64,000 nucleotides of DNA from Paenibacillus sp. FSL H8-0048 (GTDB lineage Bacteria > Bacillota > Bacilli > Paenibacillales > Paenibacillaceae). Location: positions 186,001-250,000 of the forward strand of contig NZ_JBBODF010000001.1 in the NCBI RefSeq assembly GCF_038002825.1. Direction: 5' to 3'. Of this stretch, positions 8,207 to 17,767 are shown in pieces. The position numbers and the translations under genes are program-made. The notes under the pieces were generated by a model that worked only from the letters and a program-made list of their open reading frames with translations, did not search any database and had not been told where the DNA came from. How positions within the stretch are numbered: position 1 is the first letter of the stretch; every line of letters begins with the position of its first letter.

Positions 8207-8802
8207 AGAACCGGTTCTTTATGCTGGGACTAGGGATCGGGCTTATAGCCGGAGCGCTGCTGCTGCAGCTGATGATAGCCGGGCGGACGGCGCCGCTGAC
8301 CAAAGAAGAACTGATCCGGCAAGCGGCTGGCCTGAACCTGACCGTTGTAGATCCGGCAGAAGCTGCTGCAACAGCAACGCCATCGCCGGAGGAGGGTGCC
8401 CGGGCCAAGGCTTCCGGTGAGCCAGCAGCAACACCGGCCTCTACGCCTGGTGTTCCGCCCAAGCCGGCCGCAGCGCCAAGCGCCGCAGCGACTCCGGGCA
8501 AGCCTTCAGCTCCTGCACAGCCGCAGAGCACCGCAGCACCTGTTACCAAAGCTCCGGCTACGCCTGAAGCACCTGTGGCTGCGGTAGACGGAGTAATCTC
8601 TTTGAAGATTCCTACTGGAATTACCCTCTCTCAGACGGCAGATTTACTTGCGGAAGCCGGGGTAATTGAGGACAAGAATAAGTTTCTCCAGACGGCAAAC
8701 GGCCGTAAGGTGAACACTATCATTCAATACGGCAGCTACAGCTTCACCAAGGGAGAGAGCATCAACTCCATCATTGACAAGCTGATTACCGTAAAAAAGT
8801 AA
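8203..8802 (+). CDS. Membrane-anchored protein with a C-terminal YceG/MltG LysM-like domain
   Basis: A 199-residue protein whose ATG overlaps the stop of the previous gene (ATGA). An N-terminal signal anchor (about residues 5-22) is followed by an Ala/Pro/Thr-rich spacer of about 100 residues and a C-terminal domain with IPTGITLSQTADLLAEAG and GSYSFTKGESINSIIDKL. This repeats the pattern of the small LysM-like domain that precedes the catalytic domain of the lytic transglycosylase MltG/YceG. The catalytic domain itself is absent. It probably binds cell wall; enzymatic activity is not expected. Confidence 0.75.
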   Translation: MKNRFFMLGLGIGLIAGALLLQLMIAGRTAPLTKEELIRQAAGLNLTVVDPAEAAATATPSPEEGARAKASGEPAATPASTPGVPPKPAAAPSAAATPGKPSAPAQPQSTAAPVTKAPATPEAPVAAVDGVISLKIPTGITLSQTADLLAEAGVIEDKNKFLQTANGRKVNTIIQYGSYSFTKGESINSIIDKLITVKK

Positions 8803-8805
8803 TCG

Positions 8806-8834
8806 TTGCATAGGTTGTTTTATTATGATATATT
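8806..8834 (+). promoter_or_regulatory. Sigma-A promoter of rpsB
   Basis: TTGCAT (8806-8811), a 17-base spacer and TATATT (8829-8834). It lies just behind the stop of the last motility-operon gene and gives rpsB its own transcription start. Confidence 0.75.
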
Positions 8835-8840
8835 AATTGA

Positions 8841-8963
8841 CGGTGTTAAAACACACGCCGGTTGATTTCGGTAAGGGGTGCTTTCTTCTGAAGAAAGTCT
8901 TGCTGAAAGATGACGCGCGGCGGAGGAGACACACAATAAACCAAAACTAGGAGGTGTGTGAAG
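8841..8963 (+). promoter_or_regulatory. Structured rpsB leader
   Basis: About 120 untranslated bases precede rpsB. They contain a short GTGT/ACAC hairpin and a hairpin CTTTCTT / AAGAAAG at 8881-8897, followed by the AGGAGGTG ribosome binding site. Ribosomal protein S2 genes often carry an autoregulatory leader; that this one works so is inferred from position, not from a matched consensus. Confidence 0.4.
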
Positions 8964-9665
8964 ATGGCAGTAATCTCCATGAAGCAGCTTCTCGAAGCTG
9001 GGGTTCACTTCGGTCATCAGACTCGTCGTTGGAATCCAAAGATGGATCGTTATATCTTCACTGAAAGAAACGGAATTTACATTATTGACTTGCAAAAAAC
9101 AGTCAAGAAGGTAGAGGAAGCTTACAACTTTGTAAAGAGCGTCGCTGGAGACAACGGCACAATCCTATTCGTAGGAACAAAGAAGCAGGCTCAGGATTCC
9201 GTTAAAGAAGAAGCTGAACGTTCGGGTATGTTCTTCATTAACCAGCGTTGGCTCGGGGGTACCCTGACTAACTTCCAGACCATTCAGAAGCGTATTGACC
9301 GCCTGAAGAAACTGGAAGCATGGGAAGAAGACGGTACCTTTGCAGTATTGCCTAAGAAAGAAGTTATCCTTCTCCGCAAAGAGAAAGATCGTCTTGAGAA
9401 ATTCTTGGGCGGTATCAAGAACATGAAAGGTCTTCCAAGCGCGCTGTTCATCATTGACCCGCGTAAAGAGCGCATTGCAGTAGCAGAAGCTCGCAAATTG
9501 GGTATTCCTATCGTAGCTATCGTTGATACTAACTGCGATCCGGATGAAATTGACTACGTAATTCCAGGCAATGACGACGCTATCCGCGCCGTGAAGCTCC
9601 TGACTGGTAAAATGGCTGATGCTGTTGTTGAAGCTCATCAGGGCGAAGACACAACTACAGCTTAA
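8964..9665 (+). CDS. rpsB: 30S ribosomal protein S2
   Basis: A 233-residue protein with the S2 hallmarks [40 protein letters not shown] and the conserved [19 protein letters not shown] near the end. The ATG at 8964 is preferred over the in-frame GTG six bases earlier because AGGAGGTG is then at proper spacing. S2 joins the 30S subunit late and supports S1 or mRNA binding. It is the first gene of the rpsB-tsf-pyrH-frr block found across bacteria. Confidence 0.98.
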   Translation: MAVISMKQLLEAGVHFGHQTRRWNPKMDRYIFTERNGIYIIDLQKTVKKVEEAYNFVKSVAGDNGTILFVGTKKQAQDSVKEEAERSGMFFINQRWLGGTLTNFQTIQKRIDRLKKLEAWEEDGTFAVLPKKEVILLRKEKDRLEKFLGGIKNMKGLPSALFIIDPRKERIAVAEARKLGIPIVAIVDTNCDPDEIDYVIPGNDDAIRAVKLLTGKMADAVVEAHQGEDTTTA

Positions 9666-9699
9666 GTAGCAACCGGAACATAAAATAAGAACTTAAATG

Positions 9700-9746
9700 A
9701 AAAAGGGTGGTTGGCAGGTGGATAACCTCTCACTGCCCTTTTTTTA
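9700..9746 (+). terminator. Intrinsic terminator/attenuator between rpsB and tsf
   Basis: AAAAAGGG (9700-9707) pairs with CCCTTTTT, extended by four more pairs, and ends in a seven-T run. It should reduce read-through from rpsB into tsf, so S2 can be made in excess over EF-Ts. Confidence 0.8.
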
Positions 9747-9795
9747 AAATGCAAGCAAGTGCATGACAACGAATATGACCCTGGAGGGAATAACA

Positions 9796-10446
9796 ATGGC
9801 AGTAGATGCAAAAGCAGTGAAGGAACTTCGCGAAAGAACAGGGGCAGGAATGCTCGATTGTAAAAAAGCTCTGGAAGAAGCAAACAACGATATCACCAAA
9901 GCAGCTGAGTTGCTTCGTGAAAAAGGTTTGTCCGCAGCAGCAAACAAAGCAGGACGTATTGCTACTGAAGGTACTGTAGAATCCTATATCCACGCTGGCG
10001 GCCGTATTGGCGTTCTGGTGGAAATTAACTGCGAAACTGACTTCGTAGGCAAAACGGATTCCTTCAGAGAATTCGCACGCGATATCGCTATGCAGATCGC
10101 AGCAGCGAACCCGCTGTATGTTCGCCGTGAAGAAGTACCTTCTGCAGACGTTGAGAAGGAAAAAGAAATTCTTAAGGCACAAGCGCTGAACGAAGGCAAG
10201 CCTGAGAAGATCGTTGAAAAAATGGTGGAAGGCCGCATCAGCAAGTTCTATGAAGAATATTGCCTGATGGAGCAATCCTTCGTTAAAGACCCGGATAAGA
10301 CAATCTCCCAGCTGCTGAATGAAAAAATCAGCACAATCGGCGAGAACATCACCATCCGCCGCTTCGTTCGTTTCGAACTGGGTGAAGGTCTTGAGAAGAA
10401 AGTCGACAATTTTGTAGAAGAAGTTATGGCACAAGTAAAACAATAA
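9796..10446 (+). CDS. tsf: Translation elongation factor Ts (short form)
   Basis: A 216-residue EF-Ts, the guanine-nucleotide exchange factor for EF-Tu. The N-terminal UBA-like module ([20 protein letters not shown]) and the core TDFVGK motif are intact. The ATG at 9796 follows CTGGAGGGA. At this length it is clearly shorter than the roughly 280-295 residues of the E. coli and B. subtilis factors and closer to the short Thermus type, so one half of the duplicated core domain appears reduced. Terminator-like hairpins stand on both sides. Confidence 0.96.
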   Translation: MAVDAKAVKELRERTGAGMLDCKKALEEANNDITKAAELLREKGLSAAANKAGRIATEGTVESYIHAGGRIGVLVEINCETDFVGKTDSFREFARDIAMQIAAANPLYVRREEVPSADVEKEKEILKAQALNEGKPEKIVEKMVEGRISKFYEEYCLMEQSFVKDPDKTISQLLNEKISTIGENITIRRFVRFELGEGLEKKVDNFVEEVMAQVKQ

Positions 10447-10467
10447 TAACTGCAGGTCATTGAATAA

Positions 10468-11277
<810 letters not shown>

Positions 11278-11832
11278 ATGCCACAATCGGTTAAGAAGAA
11301 TGCCGAAGAGCGTATGGAAAAAGCGATTCTCTCGCTGAAACGCGACTTGGCAACACTGCGGGCAGGACGCGCTTCGACGTCGCTGCTGGATCGCATCCAG
11401 GTTGAATATTACGGTGCTCCAACTCCGATCAATCAGCTGGCTAACATCAGCACACCGGATTCCCGGACCCTGCTGATCCAGCCGTGGGACAAAACCTCAA
11501 TGTCAGACATCGAAAAGGCGATTATGAAATCCGACATCGGGATTACACCTGCTAATGACGGTACAATCATCCGCCTGTCGATTCCTCCGCTTACTGAAGA
11601 ACGCCGCACTGAGCTGGTGAAGTTCACCAAGAAGTTCGGTGAAGAAGCTAAGGTAGCGATCCGCAACATCCGCCGCGATGCCAACGATGACATCAAGAAG
11701 ATGGAGAAGAACGGCATTTCTGAAGATGAGTCCCATGGACATCAGGAAGATATCCAGAAAACAACGGATAAGTTCATAGCTGAAGTCGACAAAGTGCTCT
11801 TGTCCAAAGAAAAAGAGATTATGGAAGTATAA
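11278..11832 (+). CDS. frr: Ribosome recycling factor
   Basis: A 184-residue RRF with the conserved [27 protein letters not shown] and the helical [20 protein letters not shown] tail. Together with EF-G it splits post-termination ribosomes. The ATG follows the pyrH stop with no gap, with GGGAGTG just before that stop as ribosome binding site. Length is typical. Confidence 0.98.
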   Translation: MPQSVKKNAEERMEKAILSLKRDLATLRAGRASTSLLDRIQVEYYGAPTPINQLANISTPDSRTLLIQPWDKTSMSDIEKAIMKSDIGITPANDGTIIRLSIPPLTEERRTELVKFTKKFGEEAKVAIRNIRRDANDDIKKMEKNGISEDESHGHQEDIQKTTDKFIAEVDKVLLSKEKEIMEV

Positions 11833-11853
11833 CGAAATTCATGAGACTTCAGG

Positions 11854-11885
11854 CCCCTCCGTTAATGGTGGGGTTTGTCTCTTTC
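11854..11885 (+). terminator. Probable weak terminator between frr and uppS
   Basis: CCCCTCC (11854-11860) pairs with GGTGGGG (11867-11873), with one T-T mismatch, followed by TTTGTCTCTTT. The T tract is interrupted, so partial read-through into uppS is likely. Confidence 0.45.
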
Positions 11886-11910
11886 TGATAAGAGCTTGGA
11901 GGAAACGGAA

Positions 11911-12678
11911 ATGATCAAACGGATTCAAGAATGGCTGAGCCGTAAAGACAGGCAGGAGCCAGTCGAGATTTCACCGGATAATATTCCCCGGCACATAGCG
12001 ATAATTATGGATGGCAACGGTCGCTGGGCGAAACGGCGCGGTATGCCCCGGGTTGTAGGCCATCAGAACGGGATGAAGGCAGTCAAACGTGCTACGATTG
12101 CAGCGAACGACCTCGGAGTAGAATTTTTGACTCTGTACGCTTTCTCTACGGAGAACTGGAGCCGGCCGAAGGATGAAGTGGATTTCCTGATGCGTCTCCC
12201 CGTTGAATTCCTGGCGATTGAACTGGACGAATTAATTGAAAAGAATGTGCAGGTTCGCGTTATGGGTGATACCGACTCGCTGCCTTCCCATACGCGCAAG
12301 GCGATGGAAGAAGCTGTGGCCCGTACCCAGAGCAATACCGGACTTATTCTGAATTTTGCACTTAACTATGGCGGCCGTAAAGAAATTGAGGATTGTATGC
12401 GCGGCATGGGCAGGGATATTCAGGCAGGAGTCCTGTCTCCTGAAGAGATTACTTCAGAGCTGATTGACAGCAGGCTGTTATCCGGGGGGTTACCTGATCC
12501 TGACCTGCTGATCCGCACCAGCGGTGAAATGCGGCTAAGTAACTTTATGCTGTGGCAGGTCGCGTATAGTGAATTTTGGTTTACGGATGCTTACTGGCCG
12601 GAGTTCGACAAGTCGCATCTGATGCAGGCTGTGGCTGAATATCAGCGCCGCACACGCCGTTACGGTGGATTGAAGTAG
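11911..12678 (+). CDS. uppS: Isoprenyl transferase (undecaprenyl diphosphate synthase)
   Basis: A 255-residue cis-prenyltransferase making the lipid carrier for peptidoglycan and teichoic acid synthesis. The ATG at 11911 follows TTGGAGGAA. Family motifs are present: IIMDGNGRWAKRRG with the catalytic Asp, the YAFSTENWSRP segment, LNYGGRKEI, and LIRTSGEMRLSNF near the C-terminus. It is followed after 20 bases by cdsA, dxr and rseP, the usual envelope-precursor block. Confidence 0.97.
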   Translation: MIKRIQEWLSRKDRQEPVEISPDNIPRHIAIIMDGNGRWAKRRGMPRVVGHQNGMKAVKRATIAANDLGVEFLTLYAFSTENWSRPKDEVDFLMRLPVEFLAIELDELIEKNVQVRVMGDTDSLPSHTRKAMEEAVARTQSNTGLILNFALNYGGRKEIEDCMRGMGRDIQAGVLSPEEITSELIDSRLLSGGLPDPDLLIRTSGEMRLSNFMLWQVAYSEFWFTDAYWPEFDKSHLMQAVAEYQRRTRRYGGLK

Positions 12679-12698
12679 CCTGATGGGAGAGGGATTCT

Positions 12699-13502
12699 TT
12701 GAAGCAGCGATTGATTACCGGAATTGTTGCCGGGGCCTTGTTTTTAGGGTTATGCTATTGGGGCGGCTGGCCGTATCAGCTGATGCTGACTGCCATGGCC
12801 CTCATCGGCTATTATGAATTTGTGAAAATGACAGGTACAGCAACCTTCGGACTGACGGCTGTATTTGGTTATGCCTCTGTTGTAGGCTTTATGATTCCAT
12901 GGGACCTCCTGGAAATGAAAAAACTATTCTCCTGGGAACAGGGGATATGGCTGGTATTGCTGCTGTTCCTGCTGGTCACTGTGTTCAGCAAGAATAAGCT
13001 GGATATCAAAATTACCGCAATGATGTTCACAGGCATTGTTTACATAGGGATGGGGTTCTCGTATATGGGAATCGCCCGCGGTGCGGGTGATGGCCATGGC
13101 CTCTTCTGGACGATCCTGCTGCTGTGCTGTATATGGGGCAGTGATGCCGGAGCCTATTTTGTCGGCAGAAGCTTCGGAAAGAACAAGCTGTGGCCTGCAA
13201 TCAGTCCTAACAAGACTATTGAGGGTGCTCTTGGTGGAGTGGTAATTTCTGCTGTCATATCAATTGTGTTTGCCATAGTAGTTCCTGATCTGCTGACCAT
13301 CCTACGCGCGCTGCTAATTGGAATTGCCTGCGCGGTGCTGGGTCAACTCGGAGATCTTGTACAATCTGCCTATAAACGGGTGTACGGTATTAAGGATTCA
13401 GGCTCACTTTTGCCGGGTCACGGAGGCATCCTGGACCGCTGCGACAGCTGGATCATCGTATTTCCTTTCGTACATATCGTAATGCTGATGCCTTACTATT
13501 AA
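12699..13502 (+). CDS. cdsA: Phosphatidate cytidylyltransferase (CDP-DAG synthase)
   Basis: A 267-residue membrane protein with about eight hydrophobic segments. The CdsA signature is visible at the C-terminus as YKRVYGIKDSGSLLPGHGGI then LDRCDS. It makes CDP-diacylglycerol from CTP and phosphatidic acid, the precursor that pgsA (58.1 kb in this window) uses. The start is TTG 12699 behind GGGAGAGGG. It is co-transcribed with uppS and dxr. Confidence 0.95.
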   Translation: MKQRLITGIVAGALFLGLCYWGGWPYQLMLTAMALIGYYEFVKMTGTATFGLTAVFGYASVVGFMIPWDLLEMKKLFSWEQGIWLVLLLFLLVTVFSKNKLDIKITAMMFTGIVYIGMGFSYMGIARGAGDGHGLFWTILLLCCIWGSDAGAYFVGRSFGKNKLWPAISPNKTIEGALGGVVISAVISIVFAIVVPDLLTILRALLIGIACAVLGQLGDLVQSAYKRVYGIKDSGSLLPGHGGILDRCDSWIIVFPFVHIVMLMPYY

Positions 13503-13525
13503 CGACAGGGAGAAGGAAAGCAACT

Positions 13526-14665
13526 GTGAAAAGAATTAGTATTCTCGGCTCCACGGGTTCCATCGGTACCCAGACGCTGGATGTGGTAGCTATGCATCCG
13601 GAAGCTTTTGAAGTCGATGGACTGGCGGCGGGAAGTAATATTTCGCTGCTGCTGGAACAGGTCCGCCGCTTCAGGCCGCGCCGTGTATCGGTCTCCACGA
13701 AGGAGCTTGCAGAGGAGATCAGATCCAGTCTGCCTGCCGGTGTGGAGCTGTATAGCGGAAGTGAAGGTCTGGTGGAGATTGCTGCCGGAGGCGATGCACA
13801 GACGGTCGTAACTGCGCTTGTAGGCAGTGTGGGGCTTCAGTCCACACTTGCGGCGATTGAAGCCGGCAGACATATTGGACTGGCTAATAAGGAGACACTG
13901 GTGACCGCCGGACATCTGGTTACAGAGCTTGCTGGACGCAAAGGCGTGAAGCTGCTGCCAGTTGACAGCGAGCATTCAGCAATTTTTCAATGCTTAAATG
14001 GCGAGAACCGTAATGATGTAGCTTCAATTACCATTACAGCCTCTGGTGGCTCGTTCCGTGATTATAAGCGTGAACAGCTTACGAATGTTACCGTAGCGGA
14101 CGCACTGCGTCACCCCAACTGGAGCATGGGGGCCAAGATTACTATTGACTCGGCAACCATGGTTAACAAAGGCCTGGAAGTTATTGAGGCCCACCATTTG
14201 TTCGCCCTTCCCTATGAGCAGATTGATGTGGTGCTGCATCCGGAGAGCATCATTCACTCGTATGTGGAGTTCTGCGACAGCAGCATTATTGCTCAGCTTG
14301 GGACTCCTGATATGCGGGTTCCCATTCAATATGCACTCACCTATCCTGACCGCTGGCCGTCTCCTGCGAAGCGCTTGTCCCTGGCTCAGGTGGCCAGCCT
14401 GACCTTCCGGGAGATGGATTATGAGCGCTATCCGGCACTGAAGATGGCCATTGACTGCGGTATTGCGGGCGGCACATTTACAACAGCCTTTAATGCAGCC
14501 AATGAGGTCGCCGTAGCCCGCTTCCTGCGCGGTGAGATTCCCTTCCTGCGGATTGATGAGATTATTGATGAAGTGCTTCAGCGCCATCAGAATGAGGCGA
14601 ACCCTGGTCTGGAACAGATTCACAGTAGCGATATAGCTTCCCGGGAGCTTGCGGCTTTCCTGTAA
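13526..14665 (+). CDS. dxr: 1-deoxy-D-xylulose 5-phosphate reductoisomerase
   Basis: A 379-residue enzyme of the MEP isoprenoid pathway, converting DXP to MEP with NADPH. Visible are the dinucleotide site LGSTGSIGTQTLDVV at the N-terminus, LANKETLVTAG, the metal and substrate motif PVDSEHSAIFQCL, and ATMVNKGLEVIEAH. The start is GTG 13526 behind AGGGAGAAGG. Pathway logic fits the neighbours: isoprenoid units made here feed UppS. Confidence 0.97.
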   Translation: MKRISILGSTGSIGTQTLDVVAMHPEAFEVDGLAAGSNISLLLEQVRRFRPRRVSVSTKELAEEIRSSLPAGVELYSGSEGLVEIAAGGDAQTVVTALVGSVGLQSTLAAIEAGRHIGLANKETLVTAGHLVTELAGRKGVKLLPVDSEHSAIFQCLNGENRNDVASITITASGGSFRDYKREQLTNVTVADALRHPNWSMGAKITIDSATMVNKGLEVIEAHHLFALPYEQIDVVLHPESIIHSYVEFCDSSIIAQLGTPDMRVPIQYALTYPDRWPSPAKRLSLAQVASLTFREMDYERYPALKMAIDCGIAGGTFTTAFNAANEVAVARFLRGEIPFLRIDEIIDEVLQRHQNEANPGLEQIHSSDIASRELAAFL

Positions 14666-14813
14666 AGGGATAAGAGGCACTTTATAAACGGTGAATATGG
14701 CTGTACCCTGAAAAATAGGTGTGGACTGTTGATTCTCTTGTGCCCTGCCTTGGAATAATGATAAATTAAGAGGACATACTTCGGTCTTACACCTTAAGGG
14801 GGAATGTTGCGCT

Positions 14814-16088
14814 ATGGAGATGGTAAGAGTTGTTTTTTTAACGGTGTTTATGTTCTTTGTTCTGGTGACTGTCCATGAATGGGGGCATTATTATTTTGCC
14901 AAACGCGCCGGAATTCTTGTACGGGAATTTGCGATCGGTTTCGGTCCGAAACTGTTCTCTTATAAACGCGGTGAAACCCAGTTCACGCTTCGCTTGCTGC
15001 CCTTCGGGGGATATGCCCGTATGGCCGGCGAAGACCCGGAGATGGTTGAGATCGGCCCCGGGCAGACCATTGCCGTCCGGCTGGGCCAGGATAATAAGGT
15101 GAAGAATATTTACCTTGATTCCCTGGATACGCGCAGAAATGTTATACGCGGCGAAGCGCAGTTCACGGATCTGGAGAATGAACTGAAGATCCGCCTTGAT
15201 GTAGATGGTGAAGTGACCACCTATGATGTGAATCCGCAGGCGATGATGATCAAGGGCACCCAGCAGACACAAATTGCGCCGAGGGACCGCCAGTTCGGCA
15301 GCAAAACCGTCGGCCAGCGGGCGATAGCCATCCTGGCCGGTCCGGTGATGAACTTCATTCTGGCGTTTGTGCTGTTTGCCCTTCATCTGCAGATGGCTGG
15401 AATTCCGGTGGAGAATCCCACCTATGTGAAGATCGGTGATGTCAGCTTAGGCATGCCTGCGCAGGAAGCTGGTCTTCAGAAGGGCGATATCGTCGTCACT
15501 GTGGACGGGCAGGCCATCGGCGGAGATTACCAGAAGATGATCAAGCTGACCTCGGCCTCCAAAGGCAAAGAAATGAACTGGACGCTGAAACGCGGTGAAG
15601 AGACCTTCAGTGTGACCATGGTTCCCCGGGGAATGGAAGGGGAGCAAGGCGGCAAGGTTGGAATTACGCCGGAGCTGCCTACCCGCAAGGCCGGAGTGGG
15701 CGAGACGATTACCAAGTCAAGCAAGGCTATGGTGGACACCACGGAGTTAATCTTTGTCGGCTTCAAGCAGCTGATCAACAAATTTAATATGGATGATATT
15801 TCCGGGCCGGTAGGCACGTTCCAGTTGACCGGACAGATTGCCCAGCAGGGAATTCAATATCTGACTTATTGGGCAGCAATTCTCAGCCTGTACTTAGGGA
15901 TCTTTAATCTGCTGCCGATTCCTGCATTGGATGGCAGCCGGCTTGTATTCCTGGGCGTTGAGGCACTGCGCGGCAAGCCGGTAGACCCGAGCAGGGAAGG
16001 CATGGTCCACTTTGTAGGCTTTGCCCTGCTGTTCCTGGTGATGATCGCTGTTACGTATAATGATATTTTACGCCTCATAAGCGGCTGA
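14814..16088 (+). CDS. rseP: RIP metalloprotease RseP (site-2 protease family)
   Basis: A 424-residue intramembrane zinc protease. The zinc motif HEWGH is at residues 21-25 in the first membrane helix, a PDZ domain lies around 200-280, and the third ligand motif NLLPIPALDGSRL is near 366 in a C-terminal membrane segment. It cleaves membrane-spanning regulators such as anti-sigma factors and leftover signal peptides (B. subtilis RasP). The ATG at 14814 follows AAGGGGGAA. The 148-base gap before it shows no convincing terminator. An anti-sigma factor is encoded at 43.2 kb, but a link is not shown. Confidence 0.95.
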   Translation: MEMVRVVFLTVFMFFVLVTVHEWGHYYFAKRAGILVREFAIGFGPKLFSYKRGETQFTLRLLPFGGYARMAGEDPEMVEIGPGQTIAVRLGQDNKVKNIYLDSLDTRRNVIRGEAQFTDLENELKIRLDVDGEVTTYDVNPQAMMIKGTQQTQIAPRDRQFGSKTVGQRAIAILAGPVMNFILAFVLFALHLQMAGIPVENPTYVKIGDVSLGMPAQEAGLQKGDIVVTVDGQAIGGDYQKMIKLTSASKGKEMNWTLKRGEETFSVTMVPRGMEGEQGGKVGITPELPTRKAGVGETITKSSKAMVDTTELIFVGFKQLINKFNMDDISGPVGTFQLTGQIAQQGIQYLTYWAAILSLYLGIFNLLPIPALDGSRLVFLGVEALRGKPVDPSREGMVHFVGFALLFLVMIAVTYNDILRLISG

Positions 16089-16140
16089 CGGATGTCATAT
16101 CATTTTTATCCCGTGATAATTAATAGGAGGATTTCTTCAC

Positions 16141-17589
16141 ATGGCCAAAGACAAGCAGTTCGTTACAGAGATCACGCCGCAGGGCGAGGATTTCTCACGC
16201 TGGTATATCGATGTTATCAAAAAAGCGGACCTGATGGATTATTCACCGGTCCGCGGCTGTATCGTATTCAAACCGGACGGCTATGAAATCTGGGAGCATA
16301 TTCAGGAGGAGATGAACCGCCGCCTGAAGGCTACCGGCCACCGGAACGCCTACTTCCCGTTATTCATTCCCGAGAGCTTTTTCCAGAAGGAGAAGGAGCA
16401 TGTGGAGGGCTTCAACCCGGAGCTGCCTTGGGTCACTGAGGCCGGAGGCGATGTGCTGGAAGAACGTCTGGCCATCCGTCCTACGTCCGAGACCATGTTC
16501 GGCCATATGTATTCCAAGTGGATTCAGTCTTACCGTGACCTTCCGGTGTTAATTAACCAATGGGCCAACGTGGTCCGCTGGGAGAAACGTACCCTGCCGT
16601 TCATTCGTACGACGGAATTCCTCTGGCAGGAAGGCCATACCGCGCATGAGAATGAGACGGAAGCACGCGAAGAAACGATGAAGATGCTGGAGAACTACCG
16701 CGACTTCGTGGAGACTTTTCTGGCTATTCCGGTAGTGACCGGACAGAAGACGCCATCCGAGCGGTTCGCCGGTGCGGTGGATACGTATTCCATTGAAGCG
16801 ATGATGAAGGATGGACGGGCCGTTCAGGCCGCTACCTCGCATTACCTGGGCACCAAGTTCGCAGTTGCTTTTGATATCCAATATCTGAACCGGGAGAATG
16901 TACTGGAACATGCACATACCACCTCATGGGGCTCTACCACGCGTCTGATCGGTTCCCTCATCATGGTGCATGGTGACGACCGCGGACTGGCTCTGCCGCC
17001 GAAGGTAGCGCCTACGCAGGTGATTATGATTCCAATCGGACCGCCTAAGACCCGCGAAGCGGTCATCGGACGTACCGATGAACTGTTTGGTGAACTCAAG
17101 AGTGCCGGAATCCGTGTGCGCGTAGATGACCGTGCCGATGTAACCCCGGGCTGGAAGTTCAATGAATATGAAATGCGCGGCGTTCCTGTCCGTCTGGAGC
17201 TTGGACCGCGTGATATGGAGAATGGAGTCTGTGTGCTCGTATCCCGGATCAGCGGCGAGAAGAAGGTCATTCAGCAGGAGAACCTGGTTGAAGAAGTGAA
17301 TGCTATGCTGGAACAGGTCCACCAGGAAATGTACGAGCGGGCACTGAAATTCCGTGAGGACCATTTCTATTCCGTAGATACACTTGAGCAGATGAAGGAT
17401 TCTATGGAGGAGAAACGCGGCTTTGCGCTTGCAGGCTGGTGCGGCTCTGAAGAATGTGAGGATAAGGTCAAGGAAGAGACCGGTGCAGGCAGCCGTAATA
17501 TTCCGTTCCACCCGTCAGAAACGAAAGAGACCTGTATTTGCTGCGGCAAACCTGCTCAGCACACGGTTGTATTTGCCAAAGCGTATTAA
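16141..17589 (+). CDS. proS: Prolyl-tRNA synthetase, archaeal/eukaryotic type
   Basis: A 482-residue class II synthetase that charges tRNA-Pro. Motif 2 is seen around QWANVVRWEKRTLPFIRTTE, and the anticodon-binding domain lies after about residue 285. The inserted editing domain of the common bacterial ProRS (about 565 residues) is missing. Instead there is a C-terminal extension with cysteine pairs CGSEEC and CICC, as in the archaeal/eukaryotic ProS3 group, where it binds zinc. The start follows AATAGGAGGAT. It occupies the position between rseP and polC where B. subtilis has the bacterial type. Confidence 0.96.
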   Translation: MAKDKQFVTEITPQGEDFSRWYIDVIKKADLMDYSPVRGCIVFKPDGYEIWEHIQEEMNRRLKATGHRNAYFPLFIPESFFQKEKEHVEGFNPELPWVTEAGGDVLEERLAIRPTSETMFGHMYSKWIQSYRDLPVLINQWANVVRWEKRTLPFIRTTEFLWQEGHTAHENETEAREETMKMLENYRDFVETFLAIPVVTGQKTPSERFAGAVDTYSIEAMMKDGRAVQAATSHYLGTKFAVAFDIQYLNRENVLEHAHTTSWGSTTRLIGSLIMVHGDDRGLALPPKVAPTQVIMIPIGPPKTREAVIGRTDELFGELKSAGIRVRVDDRADVTPGWKFNEYEMRGVPVRLELGPRDMENGVCVLVSRISGEKKVIQQENLVEEVNAMLEQVHQEMYERALKFREDHFYSVDTLEQMKDSMEEKRGFALAGWCGSEECEDKVKEETGAGSRNIPFHPSETKETCICCGKPAQHTVVFAKAY

Positions 17590-17669
17590 TCGGCAGACAT
17601 ATATTTGTTAATTTTTATATCAGCTTCTGGCGAGAGGAGTCGGCGGGCCGCAAGTACCCAATGCTTTTC

Positions 17670-17687
17670 AAGCCGGAGGCTTTTTCT
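17670..17687 (+). terminator. Intrinsic terminator behind proS
   Basis: AAGCC (17670-17674) pairs with GGCTT (17678-17682) over a GGA loop, followed by TTTTCTT. The stem is short but well placed in the 178-base gap between proS and polC. Confidence 0.55.
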
Positions 17688-17767
17688 TACAATTGAGTGA
17701 GCGAGTGATTATATTAGACTGACGCCAAAGTCTTACGCCAATTATTGCCGAGTTAGGTGGGGAATGC

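Noticed and set aside
14666..14813. Search for a dedicated rseP promoter in the dxr-rseP gap
   Set aside because: Only poor pairings such as TTGTGC-18-TAAATT were found; not convincing.
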